From JAUWQU01 sp964605095 (GTDB lineage Bacteria > Planctomycetota > Phycisphaerae > SM23-33), in NCBI GenBank assembly GCA_964605095.1, contig CAZSBS010000105.1:1-15479 (forward strand): a DNA stretch of 15,479 nt, in the 5' to 3' direction. This document shows, one piece after another, positions 7,184 to 14,642 of the stretch (position 1 is the stretch's first letter; every line of letters begins with the position of its first letter). Position numbers and translations under genes: made by a program. The notes under the pieces are model-generated. The model did not search any database and was not told the origin of the DNA. It saw only the letters and a program-made list of their open reading frames with translations.

Positions 7184-7403
7184 GTAGGCCCGAAGGGCCG
7201 ACAGTATTTGGCCGGGGGCATAAGCCCCCGGAAACAATGCGTTTAGAACTAGAGCCCCGAAGGGGCGACACAATAGCGTACCAGTGGCCAAGTGGCATGT
7301 TTGCTCTGTCGCCCCTTTGGGGCTCATTTATATAGAGCCCGTTTTCCGGGGGCTTTTTAGCATTTGCCCCCGGCCAAATGCTGCCGCCCCGTTCGGGGCT
7401 TAC
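7184..7403. repeat. 220-bp nested inverted repeat (MITE-like) abutting the manA start
   Basis: The two arms (about 7184-7275 and 7303-7403) are imperfect inverted copies of each other, from GTAGGCCC at the left end to GGGGCTTAC at the right end. Each arm holds three hairpins in mirrored order. Left: GGCCC-GAA-GGGCC (7187-7199), an 8-bp stem CCGGGGGC/GCCCCCGG (7212-7231), and GCCCC-GAA-GGGGC (7254-7266). Right: GCCCC-TTT-GGGGC (7311-7323), an 8-bp stem (7346-7353 with 7366-7373), and GCCCC-GTTC-GGGGC (7386-7399). No transposase gene is inside, so it would be non-autonomous if mobile. It fills most of the space between dapF and manA and ends four bases before the manA ATG. Confidence 0.85.
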
Positions 7404-7407
7404 AGAA

Positions 7408-8388
7408 ATGGAACCATACCCATACAAGTTCACGCCGCTCTACAAAGAGAAGATCTGGGGTGGGCGGAACCTTGAGCGGCTCTTTGGGCGGGACCTGCCC
7501 CCGGGTGAGTCCATCGGCGAAAGCTGGGATCTTGCGGACCTCGCCGAGGGCGTCAGCCGGGTCGCCAACGGCCCAGCCGCTGGTACTACGCTGACGGACC
7601 TCACGCGCCGGCTCGGCCCGCATCTGCTCGGCGGCTCGCAGTCCATGCCCGACGGGCGGTTTCCGCTGCTGCTGAAGCTGCTGGACGCAAACGACATCCT
7701 TTCGCTTCAGGTCCACCCGGATTCCGAGGCCGTCAAAGCCATCGGCCCCGCCGCCGCCCTGAAGACCGAATGTTGGTACGTCATCGAGAGTCGCGACGGG
7801 ATGATCTACAAGGGCGTCCGGCCCGGCGTGACGGCCGAGCAGTTCCGCGGCGCGATAGAGAACGACACCGTCGAGCGGTTCGTAACGGCCTATAGGGTGG
7901 CGGCGGGGGACTTCCATTATCTTCCGGCCGGGACAGTTCACGCGCTGGGCGCGGGGGTCGTCGTGGCGGAGGTCCAGACGCCGTCGGACACCACCTACCG
8001 CGTGACGGACTGGGGCAGGGGGCGCGAGATACACGTGGAACGGTCGATGCAGTGCATCCACTTCACCGAGGCCGACGATGCGGCCCCCGGCGCCGAGGGC
8101 GAGACGCTGCTGGCGACGGAGTTCTTCACCGTCGCCCGTCGCGAGGCCTCCGCGGGCAAGCCCGCGGCCCTGCCGGCAGGGCGATGCGCAGCCCTGATGA
8201 TGCTCGAAACCCAAGGCCCCGCCGAGGTCCGCCACGCCGGCCCCGCCGAGCCGGCCACCAAGGTCCGCGCCGGCGATACCGTCCTGGTCCCGGCGTGCCT
8301 GGAGCATCCCGAAATCGTTACGGACAGCGCCTGCGCCTGGCTGGAAGTCACGCTGCCGGATAAGAAGGGGTTAGGAATGATTGTTTAG
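7408..8388 (+). CDS. manA: Mannose-6-phosphate isomerase, class I (cupin)
   Basis: 326 residues, close to Bacillus-type ManA enzymes. It interconverts mannose 6-phosphate and fructose 6-phosphate in the cytoplasm, linking mannose (and GDP-mannose/fucose) metabolism to glycolysis. The start is typical (KFTPLYKEKIWGGRNLERLFG, 7-27). Zinc ligands sit in QVHPDSEA (101-108, H103), TECWYV (120-125, E121) and GTVHALG (175-181, H178). The catalytic-arginine region reads YRVTDWGR (197-204). The ATG at 7408 is preferred over an in-frame ATG at 7378, which lies inside the inverted repeat. The only Shine-Dalgarno-like sequence, GGGG at 7395-7398, is part of the last hairpin of that repeat. A secreted DUF6807 gene follows after 47 bases, then glycosidase genes, so manA may head a saccharide-utilisation operon. 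Confidence 0.95.
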   Translation: MEPYPYKFTPLYKEKIWGGRNLERLFGRDLPPGESIGESWDLADLAEGVSRVANGPAAGTTLTDLTRRLGPHLLGGSQSMPDGRFPLLLKLLDANDILSLQVHPDSEAVKAIGPAAALKTECWYVIESRDGMIYKGVRPGVTAEQFRGAIENDTVERFVTAYRVAAGDFHYLPAGTVHALGAGVVVAEVQTPSDTTYRVTDWGRGREIHVERSMQCIHFTEADDAAPGAEGETLLATEFFTVARREASAGKPAALPAGRCAALMMLETQGPAEVRHAGPAEPATKVRAGDTVLVPACLEHPEIVTDSACAWLEVTLPDKKGLGMIV

Positions 8389-8435
8389 CGTCCCTGTTTT
8401 CGAATGGAATAACGTGGAGCTTTGAACGAAGAGCA

Positions 8436-9443
8436 ATGAGAAGAATAACGCTTGCCCTGACCGTCGCGTTGCTGTGTTCAGCCGTAGTCCCGACCACCAC
8501 CGCGACCAACGCCGCCCTTGCCGACGGGGCCGAAGCGCGGAAGCTCACCTGGCAGAAGTCCGACACATCCGTGGCGCTGTTGAACAATGGACATGTGGTC
8601 TGGCAGCACGACCACGACCGCAAGGCCGGCAAGCCGTCCATGAGCATCCATCTGCTCGACGGCACGGAGCTGACTCGCCCCTGGCCCTTCCCCGCGAATT
8701 ATCCCCGCAACGACCACGTATGGCACAAGGGGCTGTGGTGGTCGTGGAAGGGCATCGACGGCATCAACTTCTGGGAAGAGCACCAGGAGGGCACGGACCC
8801 GACGGCCGTGGCAACGAAGCTCAGCGACGACGGCTCGGCCCGCATCGAGATGACCATCTCATACCATGTGCCGGATGGGCCTCCGCTGGCGACGGAGAAA
8901 CGCATCATTGAAGTGAGCGCACCGGACCGGGCGGGCAGCTACATGATCGACTGGCAGGCGGAGTTTGCGCCCGGGGGCGACAAGCCGGTGGTGTTCAACC
9001 GCAACGGCTACGGCGGGCTGGCGATTCGATTCGCCGCCGATTTCGCCGGCGAGCCGCCCAAGGAGCCCAACGCATGGACGTTCATCAAGAGCGCCGAACA
9101 AGCCGGTGACGAAGCCATGAAGCCCGCGGGCAACCGCTGGATGGCCTACGCTGGCAAGGCCCAGAACGGCCGGCCCACGTGCATCGCGATGTTCGACCAT
9201 CCGGACAACCCGCGATACCCGACGCAATGGGCTGTGCGCACGCAATACCCGTACCTCAACCCCGCGTTCACGGCATCGAGGCAGGACTACACCCTCCAGC
9301 CGGGCCAGAAGCTGAAGCTCCGGTACGGCATCCTGATCCACGCCGGCCCTGGCGATACCGACGCCCTCGAGAAGGCGTGGAAAAGCTTCGCGGGCGGGAT
9401 TGGACCGGCCTGGCATCGAACCGGCGATGACTGCCATCAGTAA
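8436..9443 (+). CDS. Secreted DUF6807 ('PmoA-like') family protein
   Basis: 335 residues with a signal peptide (MRRITLALTVALLCSAVVPT and onward, cleavage probably near 29), so it should act in the periplasm or outside. The region PRNDHVWHKGLWWSWKGI (90-107) followed by INFWEEH (110-116) is the hallmark of DUF6807, a family often mislabelled as methane oxygenase PmoA although it has no relation to particulate methane monooxygenase. H94, H97 and the W-E-E cluster are the likely functional residues. Family members occur widely in planctomycete and Bacteroidetes carbohydrate loci; no reaction is assigned here. It lies 47 bases after manA, in the same direction as the GH2 and GH29 genes, which supports a role in glycan breakdown or sugar processing. 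Only a weak purine-rich stretch (GAAGAG) precedes the ATG. Confidence 0.85.
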   Translation: MRRITLALTVALLCSAVVPTTTATNAALADGAEARKLTWQKSDTSVALLNNGHVVWQHDHDRKAGKPSMSIHLLDGTELTRPWPFPANYPRNDHVWHKGLWWSWKGIDGINFWEEHQEGTDPTAVATKLSDDGSARIEMTISYHVPDGPPLATEKRIIEVSAPDRAGSYMIDWQAEFAPGGDKPVVFNRNGYGGLAIRFAADFAGEPPKEPNAWTFIKSAEQAGDEAMKPAGNRWMAYAGKAQNGRPTCIAMFDHPDNPRYPTQWAVRTQYPYLNPAFTASRQDYTLQPGQKLKLRYGILIHAGPGDTDALEKAWKSFAGGIGPAWHRTGDDCHQ

Positions 9444-9478
9444 AGGAACCGATGGACAAGGACCGTTTTGCGACATTG

Positions 9479-9535
9479 GAAATCTCAGATTTGAAATTTC
9501 AGATTTGGAATTTCAGATTTGGAATTTCAGATTTG
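9479..9535. repeat. 14-bp tandem repeat running into assembly gap 1
   Basis: Four consecutive units of the type GAATTTCAGATTTG are present: 9479-9492, 9493-9507 (one base longer), 9508-9521 and 9522-9535. The last two are identical, and the array runs directly into the N run. The unit is AT-rich, unlike the surrounding genes, and AAATTTCAGATTT is close to self-complementary. The array probably continues inside the gap and caused it. It lies between the DUF6807 gene and the GH2 gene. Confidence 0.9.
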
Positions 9536-9635
9536 NNNNNNNNNNNNNNNNNNNNNNNNNNNNNNNNNNNNNNNNNNNNNNNNNNNNNNNNNNNNNNNNN
9601 NNNNNNNNNNNNNNNNNNNNNNNNNNNNNNNNNNN
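9536..9635. other. Assembly gap 1 (100 N)
   Basis: Exactly 100 undetermined bases, a conventional placeholder, so the true length is unknown. It starts inside the 14-bp tandem array and ends 16 bases before the GH2 start codon. Any promoter or small gene in this spacer is hidden. Confidence 0.95.
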
Positions 9636-9651
9636 GTATGGAGATTCAGCC

Positions 9652-12573
9652 ATGTATCTGATGACCCGCACGCCCGTTCTGTTGCTCGCCTGCCTGCCGG
9701 CGATCCTGTGTTGTCTTTCGCTCGAACGCGCCGTCGCATCACAGGCAAAGCAATCCGGCGATCAGTCCGCCCCGGTGAATCGACAAACGATTTCGCTGGC
9801 CGGAACCTGGCGATTCGCGCTGGACCCCAACGACGCCGGAGTGGGCGAGCAATGGTTCGCCAAGGACCTCGACGACACGGTCCGGCTGCCCGGCACGACC
9901 GACGAGAACCACAAGGGCATCAAGAAGGATGAGCAATGCATAGATCGGCTCTCTCGAGTCTGGTATTGGAAAGGGCCCGCGTGGTATCAGCGCCGCGTGA
10001 CGATTCCAGACGCCTGGAAGGACAAGCGGATAATGCTGCTGCTGGAGCGGACCAAGCATACCCGGGTGTGGGTGGACCGGACGTTTTGCGGCGGGGATGA
10101 CACGCTCAGCGCCCCGCAGTTGTTCGACGTGACCGCGGCGATGACGCCCGGCGAGCACACGATCACCGTACTGGTCGATAACGCCAAGCTGCCGCCGGTC
10201 GGCCCGAGCCATGCGGTCGATGAGCGGACGCAGACCAACTGGAACGGCATCGTGGGCAAGATGGAGCTTAGCGCGGCCGAGCCGGTCTGGCTGGAAGACG
10301 TGCAGGTCTATCCGGACGTGGAGAAGAAACAGGCGGTCGTTCGGGCGGTTATCGGCAACATCACGGGCAAGGCGGCGGCGGGGCGGATCACGGTCGCCTG
10401 CGCGAGCCACAACGTCGCCAAACCGTCAACGTTCAAGACGCAGTCATTCGAGGTCAAAGCCCCCCAGCGGGAGAACGTCGTCGAGTTCACGTACCAGCCG
10501 GGCGACGATGTGCCGCTCTGGGACGAGTTTCAGCCGGCCATGCTGCGTCTGAATCTCGAGCTCAATGCTACGGCCGGGGGTGAGGCGTTTGGCGACCGGC
10601 GGACGGTGGAGTTCGGCCTGCGCCGATTCGCCACCGAGCGGAACCGTTTGACCATCAACGGCAGCACGGCATTTTTGCGGGGCAAACTTGATTGCTGCCT
10701 GTTCCCCCTGACAGGTTATCCGCCCATGGACAAGGCCGGCTGGTTGCGAGTCCTGTCGATTTCCAAGTCTTACGGCATGAATCACTACCGCTTCCACTCA
10801 TGGTGCCCGCCGGAAGCGGCGTTCGAGGTGGCCGATGAGTTGGGGATGTATTTCCAAGTGGAAATCCCCAACAAGCGCAGCGCGTTCAATGCTCCGGACA
10901 GCAAAGAAGCGGCGGAACACAACATAGACCATCTCGACGCGGAAAGCACCTTGCGAACGAAGTCACTTTACGAATACGCCAAGCGCGAGGGTGAGTTGAT
11001 CTTCAAGGCGTTCGGCAATCACCCGTCGTTCGTCATGTTCACTCTCGGCAACGAGTTGGGGCGCAGCCAGGGCATGTTCGATCTGGTGGCTCATTACAAG
11101 AAGATCGATCCGCGCCGGCTTTACGCGCAGGGATCCAACAATATGCACTGGAATCCCAGCCTGGCCGAGGGCGACGATTTTTGGGTCACCTGCAAGACGA
11201 GCAAGACGCTTCCGGTTCGCGGCGCGTTCTTCCAGGGCGACTATCTCAACCCGCACATAGAGCACCGTTCTCCTTCGACGCTGGTCGATTTCAGCGAGTC
11301 GATTGCCGGCATTCCGGTCCCGGTGATCAGTCACGAGAACGGTTCGTTCGAGGTCTCTCCCGACTTCCGCGAGATTCCGGAGTACACGGGTGTGACGCGG
11401 GCGCGGAACCTGGAGATCTTCCGCGAGCGGCTCCGCGAGGCTGGCATGCTCGACCAGGCCCACGATTTTGTGCGCGCCTCGGGCGCGTTGTCGGTGATCT
11501 GTCACCGCGAAGATATCGAGGCCACCTTGAGGACGCCCGACCTGGGCGGATTCCAGTTGCTCGACATCCAGGATTTCCCGGGCCAGGGCACGGCACTGGT
11601 GGGCATCCTCAACGTGTTCATGGAATCCAAGGGGCTCATTACGCCCGAGGCGTGGCGACAGTTCTGCTGCGAGACGGTTCCGTTGCTTCGTATGAAGAAG
11701 TATACATGGACGACGGGCGAGACGTTCGTTGGCCGCGTCGAGGTTGCCCACTACGGCCCGGCCGATTTGCCCGACGCTCGGGTGACGTGGACGGTCACCG
11801 GCAGTAATGGGAAAAAGGCCGCCTTTGGCGCGTTCGATCCGGTGACGATCAAGCACGGCAAGCTCTTCGAGGTCGACATGTTCGCGCTGCCGCTTTGCGA
11901 TATTGCCGAGCCGCAAAAACTGACGATCACGCTGGCCATTGAGGGGACCAGGTATCGCAACGATTACGAGATATGGGTATATCCCCCCAAGGTCGATACG
12001 AGCGTGCCCAAGGGTGTGCTGGTCGCGGACAGTTTCACGGCCGAGGCAACAAGTAAGCACCTCGCCGCGGGCGGTAAGGTGCTGCTTCTTCCCAAACTGG
12101 ATAAGCTGCCGCACAGCGTCGAGGGCGGGTTCCAGACCGACTTCTGGTCCCCGATGTTCGCCGAGGCCGCCAGAAAGCGAGGCCTCCCCGTGCCGCCCGG
12201 CACGTTGGGCGTTCTCTGCGACCCGAATGCGCCCGTGCTGGCTGGGTTTCCCACGGAGTTTTACAGCAACTGGCAGTGGTGGCACTTGGTGAAGAACTCC
12301 CGGCCAATCATTCTGGACGAGACGCCGAAGAGCTATCGCCCCATGGTTCAGATGATCGACAACTTCGTTACCAACCACAAGCTGGGGCTGATCGCGGAAA
12401 CGAGGGTCGGCAAAGGCGCGATGTTGATTTGTGCAATCGATCTGCTGGGCCATCAGGACAAGCCGGAAGCTCGCCAACTGCTGCACAGCCTCCTGCGATA
12501 CCTCGACTCGGCTGCCTTTGCTCCCAAGGCGGCGGTGGACGCCGAACTGCTGAAGAAACTCCTTCCGGGATGA
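9652..12573 (+). CDS. Secreted glycoside hydrolase family 2-type enzyme (beta-galactosidase-like)
   Basis: 973 residues. The start at 9652 is chosen because GGAG (9640-9643) lies eight bases before it and a signal peptide follows (hydrophobic 8-22, cleavage near AVAS, 30). Domains in order: GH2 sugar-binding jelly roll (about 46-205, SLAGTWRF and WYQRRVTIP), Ig-like domain (about 212-325), and a TIM barrel beginning RNRLTINGSTAFLRG (330-344). In the barrel, E468 in TLGNELG is the expected acid/base and E562 in VISHENG the probable nucleophile. A second Ig-like stretch (about 684-780) precedes a C-terminal Rossmann-like region (about 787-960; GVLVADSF and GKVLLLP) resembling the amidotransferase-like domains of some galactosidases. 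The enzyme should cleave terminal beta-linked sugars outside the cytoplasm; galactoside, glucuronide or other specificity cannot be read from sequence. GH29 follows after 45 bases. Confidence 0.88.
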   Translation: MYLMTRTPVLLLACLPAILCCLSLERAVASQAKQSGDQSAPVNRQTISLAGTWRFALDPNDAGVGEQWFAKDLDDTVRLPGTTDENHKGIKKDEQCIDRLSRVWYWKGPAWYQRRVTIPDAWKDKRIMLLLERTKHTRVWVDRTFCGGDDTLSAPQLFDVTAAMTPGEHTITVLVDNAKLPPVGPSHAVDERTQTNWNGIVGKMELSAAEPVWLEDVQVYPDVEKKQAVVRAVIGNITGKAAAGRITVACASHNVAKPSTFKTQSFEVKAPQRENVVEFTYQPGDDVPLWDEFQPAMLRLNLELNATAGGEAFGDRRTVEFGLRRFATERNRLTINGSTAFLRGKLDCCLFPLTGYPPMDKAGWLRVLSISKSYGMNHYRFHSWCPPEAAFEVADELGMYFQVEIPNKRSAFNAPDSKEAAEHNIDHLDAESTLRTKSLYEYAKREGELIFKAFGNHPSFVMFTLGNELGRSQGMFDLVAHYKKIDPRRLYAQGSNNMHWNPSLAEGDDFWVTCKTSKTLPVRGAFFQGDYLNPHIEHRSPSTLVDFSESIAGIPVPVISHENGSFEVSPDFREIPEYTGVTRARNLEIFRERLREAGMLDQAHDFVRASGALSVICHREDIEATLRTPDLGGFQLLDIQDFPGQGTALVGILNVFMESKGLITPEAWRQFCCETVPLLRMKKYTWTTGETFVGRVEVAHYGPADLPDARVTWTVTGSNGKKAAFGAFDPVTIKHGKLFEVDMFALPLCDIAEPQKLTITLAIEGTRYRNDYEIWVYPPKVDTSVPKGVLVADSFTAEATSKHLAAGGKVLLLPKLDKLPHSVEGGFQTDFWSPMFAEAARKRGLPVPPGTLGVLCDPNAPVLAGFPTEFYSNWQWWHLVKNSRPIILDETPKSYRPMVQMIDNFVTNHKLGLIAETRVGKGAMLICAIDLLGHQDKPEARQLLHSLLRYLDSAAFAPKAAVDAELLKKLLPG

Positions 12574-12618
12574 TGTGATAGAGTGAATTGTGTGAAAGCT
12601 GCGAAAGGAAACAAAACG

Positions 12619-13287
12619 ATGAACAAGAACAGACTATTTGGCGCACTCTGCCTGCTGGCAGCGATGATGACGTCCATCTCCGGCGTGTCGGCGGCGGAGA
12701 AAGACGATGCCAATACGAAAACGGAGCCGCCCGCCACGGCTAAATCGGTCAAGGAATTGCAGGATGACTTCCTGAAACTTAAGTTCGGCATGTTCATTCA
12801 TTACAACATGGCCACCTACAAGGGCGTCCAATGGGTAGCGGGCTACCCCAGCCCCGCCGAGTTCAATCCGGGCGGCAAGGTCGACACGGACACATGGGCG
12901 GACGCGGCGGTATCCGCCGACATGAAGTATGCCGTGCTGACCGCAAAGCATGTCGGCGGCTTTTGCCTGTGGGACAGCAAGTACACAACGTACGACATCA
13001 TGCACCCCGACTGTCCGTACAAGCAGGACCTGGTGGCGCAGTTTATCAAATCATTCAAGAGCCGGGGATTGAAAGTTGGGCTCTACTATTGCTGGCGCCA
13101 CCCGGGATTCGGCGATCCTAACAATTACAAGGTCCTGCCGCCGGAATGCGATCCCGCAAGCCATAGCATGAAAGAGCAAATCGATTTCCAGAAGAAGCAG
13201 ATTGCCGAGCTTGTCGAGAAATACCCGGATGTGTTCTACATATGGATTGACGGTATCGACGACAAGGTGATGCCGGCGGAAGAGGCC
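12619..13287 (+). CDS. Secreted GH29 alpha-L-fucosidase-like enzyme, N-terminal part (broken by assembly gap)
   Basis: 223 residues are visible before the N run. MNKNRLFGALCLLAAMMTSI with SGVSAAE is a signal peptide (cleavage near 26). ATG at 12619 has AAAGGAA ten bases upstream. GH29 motifs follow: KFGMFIHYNMATY (55-67), YAVLTAKHVGGFCLW (104-118, with K110-H111), the SKYTTYD substrate-loop region (120-126), VGLYYCWRH (153-161), and DVFYIWIDG (204-212), where D211 is the expected nucleophile of this retaining family. GH29 enzymes are usually 400-500 residues, so about half is missing. Read literally across the 100 N the frame stops at 13401, but that is an artefact of the nominal gap length. 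It follows the GH2 gene by 45 bases, probably in one operon. Fucosidase is the best call; other GH29 substrates are possible. Confidence 0.85.
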
Positions 13288-13387
13288 NNNNNNNNNNNNN
13301 NNNNNNNNNNNNNNNNNNNNNNNNNNNNNNNNNNNNNNNNNNNNNNNNNNNNNNNNNNNNNNNNNNNNNNNNNNNNNNNNNNNNNNN
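13288..13387. other. Assembly gap 2 (100 N)
   Basis: A second run of exactly 100 undetermined bases, breaking the GH29 gene. Since about half of a normal GH29 protein is missing, the true gap is likely longer than 100 bases and could also hide one or more further genes. Confidence 0.95.
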
Positions 13388-13474
13388 GGCAAGTTCGATG
13401 AAGCACGCGTCAAGGTGTTGGCGGAGGTCGGCAAGCTGAGAGATCCAACTGGCACCGCTGACCGTCCCAAATAA
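13388..13474 (+). CDS. C-terminal fragment of a coding region after gap 2
   Basis: From the first base after the gap one frame is open for 28 codons, beginning GKFDEARVKVLAEVGKL and ending at TAA 13472-13474. It has the amphipathic, charged look of a real protein C-terminus. It is not in frame with the GH29 gene if the gap is taken as 100 bases, but would be if the true gap length is a multiple of three. It could be the end of the GH29 protein or of a different protein whose start is hidden. It does not resemble any GH29 C-terminus I recognise. Confidence 0.5.
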   Translation, partial: GKFDEARVKVLAEVGKLRDPTGTADRPK

Positions 13475-13856
13475 AGCTGGCCGTCTAGAGCCTTGGCAGC
13501 GAAACGGGGCAGAGCGAAATCCGCAATGTCACCCCTTGAGTGTCGGGCGTATCCAAGTTGTCCAGCTTATCCAGGTTTCCGCCGGCGAGTTGGCGGGCTG
13601 ACGTGGTGCGGCGGATAGGGGCCGCTTGCCGGGCGATGGGTTTTGGAGCGCCGGCCATGGCGAGGGAGCATGTTTTGGTAGAGTCAGAGCGTAGTTGCGG
13701 GCGGTATACTACACCGATAAGGACGCCAACGCGTTCGCACCGTGGCACGGGCATCCCAGGCAGGGGGCCCAAGGGCTTGCCCGCGAGCCGGCCGGCGTGC
13801 GGGTGACGATGGACCCAACGGACGCTGAACCCCAACGGAAGAACAGATAGACAAGA
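13475..13856. other. Spacer before the pseudouridine synthase gene
   Basis: 382 bases with no gene I can support. An open frame on the minus strand across this stretch is only the antisense of the pseudouridine synthase gene read on. The spacer holds a short 9-bp tandem repeat (13550-13576) and a TATACT hexamer (13705-13710) that could be a -10 box, without a well-spaced -35 partner. No tRNA or other structured RNA was recognised. Confidence 0.5.
13550..13576. repeat. Three imperfect 9-bp tandem units
   Basis: Units TATCCAAGT, TGTCCAGCT and TATCCAGGT follow one another at 13550-13576, and a degenerate fourth (TTCC...) follows. This is a minisatellite-like run in the spacer upstream of the pseudouridine synthase gene. 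Function is unknown. Confidence 0.6.
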
Positions 13857-14642
13857 ATGCCTAAGATCAGAATCCAAAAAGTTCTCGCCGAGGCTGGCGT
13901 CGCGAGTCGCAGGGCGGCTGAGGAAATGGTCACCGACGGCCGGGTATCGGTCAACGGCCGACCGGTAACGTCGCTGCCGATGTTCGTGGACCCCGAGAGC
14001 GACAAGATATTCATCGACGGCAAGGCCCTTCGCCGGCGCATGCCGCAGAAGGTGTATTTCCTGCTGAACAAGCCGCGCGGGTTTCTCTGCACGGCCGACG
14101 ACCCCCAGGGCCGGAAAAAGGCCGTGGACCTTGTGCCCGAGACTCCGGGGGGCCGCTTGTACTGCGTGGGCCGGCTCGAGCTCGACACGACGGGCCTGCT
14201 GATCCTGACCAACGACGGCGAGTTGACCGAGTACCTCACGCACGCGCGCTACGGCGTGCCGACGACGTACTCCGTGGAGATCGTCGGCCAGCTCTCGGAA
14301 GTGGACATTGACGCTTTCAAGCACGGCGTGTACCTCGACGGCAAGCGCACCGGCGGGGGGGCTCTGAAGGTCCTGAGCAAGACGCCCGACCGCAGCATGC
14401 TCGAGGTGACGATAAGCGAGGGGCGCAACAAGGAAATCGAGCGGATCCTGCTGAAGTTCGGCGTGAAGGTGAGGCGAATCCGTCGCACCGCCATCGGCCC
14501 GATCACCGACCGCGGCCTGAAGATCGGCGCCTGCCGCGAGCTGACGCCGGCGGAGGTCAAGAAGCTCATGCGCGCCGGGACCGTGCCGTACGAGAAGAAA
14601 CAGAAGAAACAGCAAAAGCATATCTCACGCAGAGAACGCTGA
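13857..14642 (+). CDS. RsuA/RluB-family 23S/16S rRNA pseudouridine synthase
   Basis: 261 residues. An N-terminal S4 RNA-binding domain (about 3-62; IRIQKVLAEAGVASRRAAEE, GRVSVNG) precedes the synthase domain (about 64-240) with YFLLNKPRGFLCT (67-79), VGRLELDTTGLLILTNDG (104-121), KTPDRSMLEVTISEGRNKEI (175-194) and VRRIRRTAIGP (205-215). The family isomerises a specific uridine in ribosomal RNA in the cytoplasm; RluB acts on 23S and RsuA on 16S, and which one applies here is not certain. In the usual GRLD motif the Asp is catalytic; here that position is Glu (E108, codon GAG), with Asp two residues later (D110). The C-terminal tail (KKQKKQQKHISRRER) is very basic, and its last codons are part of an inverted repeat. 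GGAAGA (13838-13843) lies 13 bases before the ATG, a long spacing. Confidence 0.9.
   Translation: MPKIRIQKVLAEAGVASRRAAEEMVTDGRVSVNGRPVTSLPMFVDPESDKIFIDGKALRRRMPQKVYFLLNKPRGFLCTADDPQGRKKAVDLVPETPGGRLYCVGRLELDTTGLLILTNDGELTEYLTHARYGVPTTYSVEIVGQLSEVDIDAFKHGVYLDGKRTGGGALKVLSKTPDRSMLEVTISEGRNKEIERILLKFGVKVRRIRRTAIGPITDRGLKIGACRELTPAEVKKLMRAGTVPYEKKQKKQQKHISRRER

Noticed and set aside
8436..9443. Particulate methane monooxygenase subunit
   Set aside because: The common database label PmoA for this family is misleading. The protein is soluble, secreted and has DUF6807 motifs, with no membrane helices of true PmoA.
9479..9535. CRISPR array
   Set aside because: The 14-bp units are directly adjacent with no spacers, and no cas genes are nearby.
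9400..9651. Continuous frame joining the DUF6807 end to the GH2 gene through the N run
   Set aside because: The frame is open only because N codons cannot be stops. The GH2 protein has its own ribosome binding site and signal peptide at 9652.
13620..13850. tRNA or small RNA gene in the spacer
   Set aside because: No cloverleaf or conserved arm pattern could be found; an isolated GTTCGCACC is not enough.
13485..14621. A 378-codon open frame on the minus strand
   Set aside because: It is the antisense of the pseudouridine synthase gene extended into the spacer and has no recognisable domain. The plus-strand gene has full family motifs.
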